Shown one piece after another: positions 22,472 to 32,470 of a stretch of DNA of 64,000 nucleotides; within the stretch, counting starts at the first letter, position 1; every line of letters starts with the position of its first letter. Under the pieces are notes generated by a model. The model saw nothing but the letters and a program-made list of their open reading frames with translations. It was not told where the DNA came from and did no database searches. The position numbers and the translations under genes are program-made. The DNA is taken from positions 6,704,734-6,768,733 of the forward strand of contig CP136061.1 of assembly GCA_032622095.1 (NCBI GenBank). The letters are read 5' to 3'. This DNA is from Siphonodentalium dalli (lineage: Eukaryota > Mollusca > Scaphopoda > Gadilida > Siphonodentaliidae).

Positions 22472-23718
22472 AAGTCTTCCAGTCCGCGTATAGGTCATTT
22501 TGCAGTACTGAAACTGCGCTTTTGCGAGTGCAGAATGACATACTGCAAGCCATGGACAAACAACAGGTATCGTGCCTCGTGCTCCTCGACTTAAGCGCAG
22601 CGTTCGACACGATCGACCACGCTGTCCTTTTAAACAGACTTTCCGATCGTCTTGGGATTGTCGGGACCGCATTGGACTGGTTTCGATCCTACCTACACGA
22701 CCGTACGCAGAGGGTTGCCGTTTCCGGTTCCACATCGAAAGCAGCTTCTCTTAAATTCGGCGTTCCACAGGGATCAGTGCTGGGGCCGTTGCTCTACACT
22801 ATATATGTACTACCCCTTGGAGACATCATTAGACGACATGAATTATCTTTTCACTTCTATGCGGATGACACACAACTGTATATTCATTTTAAGCCGGATT
22901 TTGATTCTGAAAGTTCTACCAAATATAAGCTTGAACGATGTGTGGCTGATATTCGATCATGGATGACAATCAACTTCTTAAAATTGAATGCAGATAAAAC
23001 TGAAATAATATATATTGGTTTGCGACAGCAACTTTCAAAATGTTCTAAACATAGTCTCAATATTGAAGGCAGTGTTGTCTCGCCATCCAGCACAGTCCGC
23101 AACCTCGGATATTTCTTGGACGAGAACCTGTCTGCTGAAAAACACATCGAGCAAGTGTGCAGGTCCTCGTATTACCATCTTAGAAATATCAGCAGGGTGC
23201 GGAATGTTATCGACGTCGAGACCACAAAACAGCTAATACATGCCTTCGTTACAAGTCGTCTGGACTACTGCAATTCTCTGTTGTACGGCTGCAACCAGTC
23301 TATCTTGGACAAAATCGAAAATGTGCAGAAATCTGCATCACGAGTTATTTTTATGAGCCGTAAATATGATCACGTCACGCCATTATTGCGCGAGCTCCAC
23401 TGGTTACCTCCGAGGGAACGGATTGAATTCAAAATTTTGAAATTAACGCACAAGTGTCTGAATAGCGAGGCCCCATCATACTTGGCAGACTTGATTTCTC
23501 GATATGTTCCCCCGCGGCCTCTGCGGTCTGAAAGTTCTCACAGCCTTGTGTTTGTACCGGGTGACCTCGTAACAGCTGGTGACCGGGCCTTTTCTGTGGC
23601 TTCACCATTTCTCTGGAATAAATTGCCTGCTCACTTGAGGGCACCCCAGTCGCTTAAAATGTTCACATCAAAACTTAAAACGCATCTGTTTCAACGTGTG
23701 TATCATCCGATCCACTGA
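22472..23718 (+). CDS. L2-like LINE ORF2 fragment, open reverse transcriptase
   Basis: The frame is open for about 415 codons and needs no ATG, because the element is 5'-truncated within ORF2 ('VFQSAYRSF' onward). Visible motifs are palm A 'LLDLSAAFDTIDH', motif B 'GVPQGSVLGPLLY', motif C 'FYADDTQLY', then 'TRLDYCNSLL'-type text (SRLDYCNSLLYGC), 'LHWLPP' and 'SPFLWNKLP'. These match L2/CR1-group reverse transcriptases over their full C-terminal part; the endonuclease is absent. The lack of stops suggests a recent insertion. It lies antisense in the last TKT intron. It is mobile-element coding, not a host gene, and cannot move on its own. Confidence 0.88.
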
Positions 23719-23919
23719 TGGTAGCCAGATGAGCAGCTCATTGTACATAATTTATATTTCTTACTATGTTCTAATCATCATTATATATGTATTGATGTAA
23801 AGCCTAAGAGCTCTATGAGGATTTACGGCTTTAAACTAAATTTATTAAATTTATTATTATATATTGGAATGGTCTATTCTTCATTTGTAGCTATGTTCAG
23901 ATAAAATAAAAGGTCGCGA
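23719..23919 (+). mobile_element. L2-like 3' UTR and tail
   Basis: Contains 'ATGTAAAGCC...GCTCTATGAGG', a small stem like L2 3' ends, then 'AAATTTATTAAATTTATTATT'. A possible target duplication is AATGGTTCT (22462) versus AATGGTCT (23874), imperfect. Confidence 0.55.
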
Positions 23920-24440
23920 CCACGTGTCCCCCAAAAAGGTGCTCTTTAGTATGGATAGCTTTTTTTTTTTAACTCTGCCAAAATTCATCGGACTGTGACC
24001 AAATTCAAACTTGGTCTTTGTCTTCTGAAATTGGAACCACATACCAAATATCAAGAGATTCAGTTGAATTTAAAAACAATGAGATAACATCCGGAATCCA
24101 AAATAATTGGCAAATTCTAAGTCGACAAGGACCATAACTCTGGCAAAAATTGGCGGAGAGAACCCGTATTCAAAATTGACGTGTATTTGGAGTTGATAAC
24201 CTCACATACCAAATTTGATTCAGATGCGATCACACAAGATAATGTTATCAGCCGGAAATCTCAAATCGACAAAATTTTAAGTCGAAAAGGGGCCATAACT
24301 CTGGCAAAAATTTGCGGACCACACCCGTATTCGAATTTGACCTGTGTTTTGAGCTGATAAACTCACATAACAAAAAAAGTTCTCATCTGGAAACTTTCCG
24401 CACAGACGGACGGACAGATTCTAAGTCAAAAAGGGATAAG
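23920..24440. mobile_element. HP-iv-like repeat without its hairpin
   Basis: Modules of 110-120 bp with 'GGCCATAACTCTGGCAAAAA', 'TTGACCTGTGTTTTGAGCTG' and 'GACGGACGGACAG'. It starts 'ACGTGTCCCCCAAAAAGG', like 56950. The terminal hairpin seen at 57675 is missing. Confidence 0.65.
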
Positions 24441-24920
24441 GCTGGGCGGTATTAACCCAAAATATATCGCGATATTATGGTGACAACATCGTGATAAACG
24501 ATATTATCGAGTTATTATTTTGGTATATAACAATTGGTAAATACAATGTATAATATATGCAATATTTCATGAATAAAGTTCCATCTTTGCACAATACATC
24601 CCGACGTTCCATTTATGTTTTGTGGGCCATGCAAGGTTGAGTAAATGTATTGCACATTGATTGTACATCACATTATAATGACCACTTGTCAGCAAGAATT
24701 GACAGTTTGCCGACAGCAAACACAACAACTTTAAATTCCTAATTTGGTCAGGCATAATATATACTGTAAGCACCGTTTTGATGGCACAGTGTGGAAAATT
24801 ATTGAACAGTGATAACAGATAATAAATACTATTCAAACAATCACGCATACTCATCATACTCATGCATGTGTTATTGTTGCCATGTGGGAGATGTAACATG
24901 AACCAATGATTGAGAGTTAA
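24441..24920. other. Gap; possible left end of a hAT element
   Basis: 'AAGGCTGGGCGGTATTAACC' followed by 'ATATCGCGATAT' looks like a known kind of hAT terminus, but no matching right end was found. A minus frame of 110 codons has no motif. Confidence 0.4.
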
Positions 24921-25169
24921 CCGTTTGAGTGCCAGGGGCCGATCTCATCAGCCCTAAACCTACAAAATAAGTCTGTTAAAGAATATAAGAATAAATTATT
25001 AAAATTGTAACAAAAACTGTATAAAAAAACAAAAAAAACAAAAAAAATTGTTAGGCCAATGCATTCTCTTATATATGCGAGGCGACCTATGGTCGACTCG
25101 CATATATAAGAGAATGCATTGACACAGGGTATATGGCTTGATATAAAAATCGACCTGGCACTCAAAGGG
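24921..25169. mobile_element. TTAA-1 MITE
   Basis: Ends CCGTTTGAGTGCCAGG (one change) / CCTGGCACTCAAAGGG with TTAA on both sides; same orientation as 6277-6515. Confidence 0.9.
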
Positions 25170-25233
25170 TTAAGCATCCGCATATGGGTTGAAACACAGG
25201 GATATTGTCAAATAACACGCCCAAGTGTATTTT

Positions 25234-25444
25234 CAGATTGTAATGCACTAAATAATCGGCTCCTTAACCACAGCAGAATTATGGGTAACTTTTCAGGATT
25301 TAGTCGGAAATATGGCTTGTTGCCATTCACCGGAAAGCTTTCAGTGAAAGCTCTCACTTGAAAAAGCCATATTTCCAACTAAATCCTGAAAAGTTACCCA
25401 TAATTCTGCTGTGGTTAAGGAGTCGATTATTTAGGGCATTACTG
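25234..25444. mobile_element. TA-1 MITE
   Basis: Full-length palindrome with a degenerate left end (CAGATTGTAATGC) and an intact right end GCATTACTG followed by TA. Confidence 0.85.
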
Positions 25445-25660
25445 TATTTATTGGCGAGTATAAAATTGTGTTATATACACGATGTGTTTGTATCAATTCA
25501 TGTATCACGACGAGGCTAGTTTTCGAGGCCATATAGCGACGAGGCGACCTTGGTCTCCGAGTCCCTATGTGGCCATGAAAACAAGCCGATATATAACACG
25601 TTTATCTACCATTGGTGTGACAAAATCCATGACACAAATTACGTTTTAGGAGTTTTTTAA
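25445..25660. repeat. Weak palindrome, otherwise nothing
   Basis: 'GTGTTATATACACGATG' (25469) and 'CGATATATAACACG' (25588) form loose arms, with 'GACGAGGC' repeated inside. Confidence 0.4.
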
Positions 25661-26042
25661 CCCTTTACCCAACAGAAGGGCCCTGTGCCAATGCATTCTC
25701 TTATATATGCGAGTCGACCATAGGTCGCCTCGCATATATAAGAGAATGCATTGGCTTAACACATTAAAAATTATAAAATTGTTAAAGAATGTAAGAAAAA
25801 ATGGTAAAAAGTGTTAAAAAAAGATTTTTTTTAGGCCAATGCATTCTCTTATATATGCGAGGCGACCTATGGTCGACTCGCATATATAAGAGAATGCATT
25901 GGCACAGGGCATAAATGTAACCATCACAATGTGGTCAATGAACCGGTTCCAATGATATCCATATTTGTATGGTTCTATTGAGACAGACCCAAGATATTTT
26001 AGGCTGTTGAAGTTTTATTTGGCCGGTTTGTTGGGTAAAGGG
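25661..26042. mobile_element. TTAA-2 MITE, inverted
   Basis: Ends CCCTTTACCCAACAG / TTGTTGGGTAAAGGG with TTAA on both sides; internal order reversed relative to 8637-9015. Confidence 0.9.
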
Positions 26043-26544
26043 TTAAATGCCAAATCGTTGGATTTGTGTCCGACGATTAGCTTTCTTGAGGAAATTCTCC
26101 CAACCTGAAAATGAATGTGTCACACGATTAGATCGATTTTCTAAATTCTCCAAACCTGCAAGTTCACGCGAATATGCCTAACGGAATCGAATTCAATTGA
26201 CAAAATTTCTTACACCTGCTTTTTTTTATATAATTGAATAACAGATACTTAACAAATACATATCAGTTACATTGTGATATGTTATACCAAAATACATATG
26301 ATGGGAGGCAATGAACTAATGTCAAAACCTGGGAACTATTTTTTTATAGTATGCAAGAATATACGTTGGAATGTTGTTTGGATTTTTCATGCATTTGATG
26401 TGATGTCAGTTCATTCATGATTTTGAACCAGTGAATGATGTCATGTGTGCCTTGTTTCATGCCGTAACGATACAGATGTTTTTATCGCCAATTCGTTATC
26501 CCGTCAATTGTATCCGGGAATTTCATAGGAAATGGTAGATAAAC
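26043..26544. other. Gap, nothing recognised
   Basis: AT-rich intron sequence of TKT without an identified exon or element end. Confidence 0.5.
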
Positions 26545-28128
26545 TTTGCATTAATATATCTTTCTATATACCCATTGTGCATGCATTAATATATCTTTCT
26601 ATATACCCATTGTGCATGCATTAATATATCTTTCTATATATACCCATTGTGCATGCATTAATATATCTTTCTATATATACCCATTGTGCATGCATTAATA
26701 TATCTTTCTATATATACCCATTGTGCATGCATTAATATATCTTTCTATATACCCATTGTGCATGCATTAATATATCTTTCTATATATACCCATTGTGCAT
26801 GCATTAATATATCTTTCTATATATACCCATTGTGCATGCATTAATATATCTTTCTATATATACCCATTGTGCATGCATTAATATATCTTTCTATATACCC
26901 ATTGTGCATGCAATAATATATCTTTCTATATACCATTGTGCATGCATTAATATATCTTTCTATATATACCCATTGTGCATGCATTAATATATCTTTCTAT
27001 ATATACCCATTGTGCATGCATTAATATATCTTTCTATATACCCATTGTGCATGCAATAATATATCTTTCTATATACCATTGTGCATGCATTAATATATCT
27101 TTCTATATACCCATTGTGCATGCATTAATATATCTTTCTATATACCCATTGTGCATGCATTAATATATCTTTCTTTTTCCCCATTTTGCATGCATTTATA
27201 TATCTTTCTATATACCCATTGTGCATGCATTAATATATCTTCCTTTTTTCCCATTGTGCATGCATTAATATATCTTTCTATATACCCATTGTGCATGCAT
27301 TAATATATCTTTCTTTTTCCCCATTTTGCATGCATTAATATATCTTTCTATATACCCATTTTGCATGCATTAATATATCTTTCTATATACCCATTGTGCA
27401 TGCATTAATATATCTTCCTTTTTTCCCATTGTGCATGCATTAATATATCTTTCTATATACCCATTGTGCATGCATTAATATATCTTCCTTTTTCCCATTG
27501 TGCATGCATTAATATATCTTTCTTTTTTCCCATTGTGCATGCATTAATATATCTTTCTTTTTCCCCATTTTGCATGCATTTATATATCTTTCTATATACC
27601 CATTGTGCATGCATTAATATATCTTTCTATATACCCATTGTGCATGCATTAATATATCTTTCTTTTTCCCCATTTTGCATGCATTTATATATCTTTCTAT
27701 ATACCCATTGTGCATGCATTAATATATCTTCCTTTTTTCCCATTGTGCATGCATTAATATATCTTTCTATATACCCATTGTGCATGCATTAATATATCTT
27801 TCTATATACCCATTGTGCATGCATTAATATATCTTTCTATATACCCATTGTGCATGCATTAATATATCTTTCTATATACCCATTGTACATGCATTAATAT
27901 ATCTTTCTATATACCCATTGTGCATGCATTAATATATCTTTCTATATACCCATTGTGCATGCATTAATATATCTTTCTATATACCCATTGTGCATGCATT
28001 AATATATCTTTCTATATACCCATTGTGCATGCATTAATATATCTTTCTATATACCCATTGTGCATGCATTAATATATCTTTCTATATACCCATTGTGCAT
28101 GCATTAATATATCTTTCTATATACCCAT
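26545..28128. repeat. 35/37-bp minisatellite, about 45 units
   Basis: Unit 'CCCATTGTGCATGCATTAAT' + 'ATATCTTTCTATATA'. Variants have 37 bp (one extra TA), or 'TCCTTTTTTCCC' / 'TTTTTCCCCATTTTGC' in the middle. The last 300 bp are almost uniform 35-bp units, suggesting recent expansion at the right end. Frames of 62 and 108 codons across it are repeat artefacts. It lies in the last TKT intron. Confidence 0.95.
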
Positions 28129-28132
28129 TATT

Positions 28133-28268
28133 ATATAATCAGCCCTTTTAATTCAGATTGTTTGGCTTCGGCAATCTGCTACGGCAACCCTTTATCATGG
28201 CCCAGTTTGCTTCAGCAAATGGCTTCGGCATTGCTGATTGCCGTAGCCAATTATGAGGGCTGTATAAT
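28133..28268. repeat. Palindromic repeat with GGCTTCGGCAATCTGCTACGG arms
   Basis: 'TATAATCAGCCCTTTTAATT' on the left pairs with 'AATTATGAGGGCTGTATAAT' on the right. Inside, 'CAATCTGCTACGGCA' pairs loosely with 'TGCCGTAGCCAATTA'. A piece is also at 2316-2350. Confidence 0.65.
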
Positions 28269-28383
28269 ACATGCATCTTTAATGCTGCACCAACACAGCT
28301 CCCCGTCATGAAAGGGTTAATTTATCAGTTAATCAGAATCCACTCTCTATGGGAGCCTCGCATATATAAGAGAATGCATTGGC
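28269..28383. repeat. TTAA-3 right end plus copy of the exon-29493 flank
   Basis: 'CAGCTCCCCGTCATGAAAGGG' followed by 'TTAATTTATCAGTTAAT' recurs at 29430-29465, next to the TKT donor at 29492. The segment was duplicated with its flank. Confidence 0.7.
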
Positions 28384-28930
28384 CTAAACAATATTTACCT
28401 TGATCTTGTAAGCCAGTGCAGTCTCTTATATATGCGAGTCGCCCATAGGGAGCCTCGCATATATAAGAGAATGCATTGACCTAAACAATATCTACCTTGA
28501 TCTTGTAAGCCAGTACATTCTCTTATATATGCGAGTCGACCATAGGGAGCCTCACATATATAAGAGAATGCATTGGCCTAAACAATATTTACCTTGATCT
28601 TGTATGCCAGTGCAGTCTCTTATATATGCGAGTCGCCCATAGGGAGCCTCGCATATATAAGAGAATGCATTGACCTAAACAATATCTACCTTGATCTTGT
28701 AAGCCAGTACATTCTCTTATATATGCGAGTCGCCCATAGGGAGCCTCACATATATAAGAGAATGCATTGGCCTAAACAATATTTACCTTGATCTTGTAAG
28801 CCAGTGCATTCTCTTATATATGCGAGTCGCCCATAGGGAGCCTCACATATTTAAGAGAATGCATTGTTCTAACAATATTTATCTTGATCTTGTAAACCAG
28901 TGCATTCTCTTATATATGCGAGGCTTCCTA
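28384..28930. repeat. 97-bp hairpin array with 194-bp alternation
   Basis: Units start 'CTAAACAATAT' at 28384, 28481, 28578, 28675, 28772 and about 28869, exactly 97 bp apart. Odd units read ATATTTACC and even units ATATCTACC. Odd and even units also differ at GTGCAGTC/GTACATTC, so the working period is 194 bp. Each unit contains the hairpin arms shared with the TTAA MITEs. Confidence 0.92.
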
Positions 28931-28938
28931 ATAAAAGA

Positions 28939-29391
28939 CAAGTGCACCGCTGGGCGGAGGTAACGCCCCCGACTGTACAATCAAAGAGGATTTTTCTTAT
29001 TTTTGTGCAAATGCTTATTAAATGGCACTTTGTAAAGTTATGTTATTCATGAGTAAACAATCCAAAATCAAGTTATCATCTGGAAACCAAAGAAAGTAGC
29101 AGAAAACCTGAATTTTCTAAGTCCAAAAAGGGGCGTAACTCTGGAAAAAATGGGCGGACGAAACCGCAGTTATGGGGAAATCTTGTCCCCCCCCCCCCCC
29201 CCCCCGGCTGGTCTATTAGCATACCAAAGATCAACTGAATTGAGTTAGATAAACCAAAGTTATGAGTTGAAACGTTCGTACGGACGGAAGGACGGACGGA
29301 AGGACGGACGGACAGACGGAAGGACGGACGGACGGACGGAAGGGCTCCACTATATACCCCCAAATCTCCATCGGAGATCGGGGGCATAATA
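28939..29391. mobile_element. HP-i hairpin-tailed repeat
   Basis: Starts 'CAAGTGCACCGCTGGGCGG'. It has a 'GGGCGTAACTCTGG' module, a long C run, an ACGG/AAGG microsatellite (29278-29342) and the hairpin CCCCCAAATCTCC-ATC-GGAGATCGGGGG (29357-29384). The second full copy is 50418-51027; worn fragments are at 30560-30790 and 31484-31700. Confidence 0.85.
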
Positions 29392-29492
29392 ATGCACTGG
29401 CAGAGGATCTTTAATGCTGCACCAGCACAGCTCCCGTCATGAAAGGGTTAATTTATCAGTTAATGAGAATCGACTAGGATTAGTTCCCCTAC

Positions 29493-29709
29493 CTTCAGGG
29501 TAGTGATCCTCTACGACGACGACCCGTCCACCAGTCGCTTCGACAGACTTCCTCACAAGGTCTTCATCCAGTGGTTTTATTGTGAATGGGTCGATCACTC
29601 GGATGTTTATGCCTTCGCTAGCGAGTGTATCAGCTGCACGCAGTGCTTCATTGAGCGTAACACAGGAACCAATAACAGTCACCTTATCATTGTCGCTCTC
29701 CCGAACAAC
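29493..29709 (-). CDS. TKT: Transketolase, penultimate exon in window
   Basis: The acceptor CTATTCTAG is followed by [20 protein letters not shown], then [18 protein letters not shown], '[14 protein letters not shown]' and '[12 protein letters not shown]', ending G|GTAGGG. Family knowledge: '[15 protein letters not shown]' and 'VEDHY.EGGIGEAV' are characteristic of the transketolase C-terminal domain; the join to the last exon restores EGGIGEAV. Phase is 0 at the start and 1 at the end. Fragments of its first 60 bases occur three more times in the intron before it (30345-30403, about 30440-30470, 31706-31745), and its acceptor flank seeds a minisatellite. Confidence 0.96.
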
Positions 29710-29759
29710 CTAGAATAGATAAATGTAGGGTATGACGTGGATAACCTAGAGTAGACATA
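29710..29759. other. Acceptor flank of the TKT exon, source of a minisatellite
   Basis: 'AACCTAGAATAGATAAATGT' is followed by a second version, 'AACCTAGAGTAGACATAC'. The same motif forms the repeat units at 29951-30345. Confidence 0.7.
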
Positions 29760-29950
29760 CAGTAATGCCCTAAATAATCGACTCCTTAACCACAGCATAG
29801 TTATGGGTAATTTTTCAGGATTTAGTCGGAAATATGGCTTGTTGCCATTCATCGGAAAGCTCTCACTGAGAGCTTTCCGATGAATGGCAACAAGCCATAT
29901 TACCCGTAATTCTGCTGTGGTTGAGGAGTCGATTATTTATGGCATTACTG
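29760..29950. mobile_element. TA-1 MITE
   Basis: Ends CAGTAATGCCC / GGCATTACTG with TA on both sides. Inserted within the minisatellite-like acceptor flank of TKT. Confidence 0.88.
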
Positions 29951-30345
29951 TATGTTGGGTGTGACATGAATAACCTAGAGTATATATATGCTGGGTGTGA
30001 CATGAATAACCTAGAGTAGATATATGTAGGGAGTGACATGGGCATTCAGAGTAACACCTACATGTATATATGTAGGGTATGACATGAATAACCTAGAGTA
30101 AATATATTTAGGGTATGACATGAATAACTAGAGTAAATATATTTAGGGTATGACATGAATAACTAGAGTAAATATATGTAGGGAGTGACATGGGCATTCA
30201 GAGTAACACCTATATATGTAGGGTATGACATGAATAACCTAGAGTAAATATATTTAGGGTATGACATGAATAACTAGAGTAAATATATTTAGGGTATGAC
30301 ATGAATAACTAGAGTAAATATATGTAGGGTATGACATGGGCATTC
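29951..30345. repeat. 35/36-bp minisatellite derived from a TKT splice-acceptor flank
   Basis: Units 'GACATGAATAACCTAGAGTA' + 'AATATATTTAGGGTAT' repeat about nine times. A longer block including 'GGGAGTGACATGGGCATTCA' occurs twice (30030 and 30182). Confidence 0.85.
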
Positions 30346-30403
30346 TGCGTTACACAGGATCCAATAACAGTCACCTTATCATTGTCACTCTCCAGAACAA
30401 CCT
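30345..30403 (-). pseudogene. Duplicated 5' fragment of a TKT exon
   Basis: The minus strand reads [20 protein letters not shown], against [20 protein letters not shown] in the true exon. It is preceded by AG but has no donor. Two more scraps follow: about 30440-30470 ('VGSCVTQN') and 31706-31745 ('VVPKSDISKVTII', preceded by ACTCTAG). These are dead copies, although the AG borders could act as decoy acceptors. Confidence 0.8.
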
Positions 30404-31774
30404 TCAGAACATCCAGGGGTATTTATATATTAAGGACATGGGCATTCTGCGTAACGCAGGAACCAACAAGGGCAATGCCAGCGTGGGCCAACTCCCCCGA
30501 TTGTATGCTCAATATTGGCTATATTAAGCATTAGGATTTCTCTCAGTTTAACCTTGGTTCATAACTATGGCAAAGGGCCATAACTCGGAAAAAAAGTGCA
30601 AAAAAAACCTACACTATGAAGGATGGACAAAGGTCTCCAATATATACCCTCAATCCTCAATTCACAAATTCCAAGTCAAACAAGGGCCATAACTCTGGTA
30701 ATAATTAATGGATGAAACCTGTCATATGTGGATATCCTTTCCCCCAACCTATGGTCTCACCTTGCCAAAGGAAAATGAAAATCAATAATAAAGACAGCAT
30801 ACTGTTTGTTATCATGTCACCTGGTTGGATCGACCAATGAGGACGCTCCGTTGGTAGAAGCATATCAGGAGACATGGGGTCGTCATCTTTGTAGCCCGTC
30901 CCATATGGAATCCATATGGGACGGGCTAGGTTCCCATATGGGGTCGATGTCCGCCATTTTGTTTTTCATGGAACTCTGCCGCCTCGGGTATATTTTCGGT
31001 GTATTTTGGCACCAAGAAAAGGGATATCTGTCGGAAATCAAGTTCTGTTAATTTAAAGACGTAGCACCATATACCAAAACCTGCATGTGATATATTTGAG
31101 AAATTCTAAACACTCATAAATTAATTATCAAACTCAAGTTTGTTGTCCTGCTTCTGGTGATTAGCCATTGATTCAATGCGTTGACGTTCAACGCCCATGA
31201 CGCGTCACTGTGACGTTACACAAGTTAATAGCCATAGACAAAAAATTTACTTACTGGCAGGTAATCAACTTCGTATAAGTAATTCAAATTCTCACACGGA
31301 AAACATGATATGTGGGTGACATGATAAAATCGTTACAGGGCTCGTTGTTGCCGGCTACGGTGACATATGAGGCTCAGCGAGATTAATATCGGGCTCGGCT
31401 AGCGCCTCGCCCGATATTAATCTCACTTCGCCTCATATGACACCGTATCCGGCAACAACTCGCCCTGTAACTTATATTATGGGCATGTTGACGCAAAGGG
31501 CTATAACTCTGGAAAAATGTGCAGGCAAAAAGGAGATCCTTTCCACAACACTGGTCTACCGGCATACCAAAGGACATCCAAATTAGACTATTGATAGTGT
31601 TGTGAAATGTTTGTTATGGATGGACAGAAGGAAGGACGGCTAGACGGAATGGAGGTCTCCACTATAGACCCCAGAATCGTCCTTCGGATGGTCGGGGGCA
31701 TAATAATAGTCACCTTAGAGATGTCGCTCTTTGGTACAACCTAGAGTAGATACTTGTAGAACATGATGTGGGCT
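30404..31774. repeat. HP-i fragments and two palindromes
   Basis: 30560-30790 and 31484-31700 are worn HP-i pieces. 30892-30928 is a perfect palindrome (TAGCCCGTCCCATATGGA arms, 1-nt centre). 31333-31471 is a long palindrome with arms 'TTACAGGGC...GAGATTAATATCGGGC' and loop CTCGGCTAGCGCCTCG. No gene. Confidence 0.75.
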
Positions 31775-32121
31775 AAGCTGTTTGAGTGCTAAATAGAGAT
31801 GGGAATTAATGCACTATGGAGTGTCGTCTGCTCCAGTCTTTGTGAGGTTCTCTATGGGTTAATTCCACTATTTACATGCTTGGTCATGGTTAATTAGTTA
31901 TATGTTTAACCCACAGGGAGCCTCACATAGATGGAATCACTCACTACGGGGTATCGTCTCCTCAAGTCTATGTGGGGTTCTCTTGGGTTAATTCCACTAT
32001 TTACATGGCTATGGTCATGGTTAATTAGTTATATATTTAACCCATAGGGAGCCTCACACAGGTGGAAGCATGCACTACAGACTGTTGTCTGCTCCAGTCT
32101 ATGTGGGGTTCTCTATGGGTT
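31775..32121. mobile_element. Three tandem TTAA-4 copies with a shared spacer
   Basis: Copies at 31775-31862, 31911-31989 and 32040-32121. The spacers contain 'AATTCCACTATTTACATG' and 'GGTCATGGTTAATTAGTTAT'. The last one ends about 45 bp from a TKT donor. The same composite occurs inverted at 32410-32480 and 34760-34960. Confidence 0.8.
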
Positions 32122-32167
32122 ATATAATTCCTCTATTTAAAGGCTTGTAGATCGTCATATTTCTCAC

Positions 32168-32382
32168 CTTGGCTTTACCAATTTCAAACACTTCATCATT
32201 ACTGTAGAGGACTGGAAGATTTGGTCGACTTGTTCGGATGAAACAAATTCCTTTCTTGTTTGCTGCTAGTTCAGCAGCACGTTCGCATGAGACGGCATCA
32301 CTGGGGTAGAATACTGTAGAACCAGGGAGGGTTCTAAACATAGCTAAATCTTCTAATGCCATTTGAGATGGACCATCTTCAC
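32168..32382 (-). CDS. TKT: Transketolase exon: pyrimidine-domain end
   Basis: A TTCTATTTTCAG acceptor is followed by the second half of [17 protein letters not shown]. It continues [19 protein letters not shown], '[20 protein letters not shown]', '[15 protein letters not shown]' and GTGAGA. Family knowledge: '[16 protein letters not shown]' and '[10 protein letters not shown]' are signature segments of animal transketolase; the arginine in RTSRP contacts the sugar phosphate. Phase 1 in, phase 0 out. No frame break. Confidence 0.97.
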
Positions 32383-32431
32383 CTGAAAATAGAAATCATT
32401 CCAGGCATGACCCAGCCTGCAAATAGTGGAA
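32383..32431. other. Short intron spacer
   Basis: Contains 'CAGCCTGCAAATAGTGGAAT', repeated inverted around the other TTAA-4 copies. Confidence 0.5.
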
Positions 32432-32470
32432 TTAACCCCTAGAGAACCTCACAAAGACTGGAGCAGATGA

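Noticed and set aside
26975-27792. Repetitive 'MHALIYLS...' open frames
   Set aside because: They cover a 35/37-bp minisatellite. No start context, splice site or non-repeat sequence supports a gene.
28384-28930. Regular 97-bp repeats as a CRISPR array
   Set aside because: The whole unit is repeated, not alternating repeats and unique spacers. It derives from a MITE hairpin.
30806-31051. 81-codon frame near a perfect palindrome
   Set aside because: It crosses the palindrome at 30892-30928 and contains repeated CCATATGG pieces. No homology is visible.
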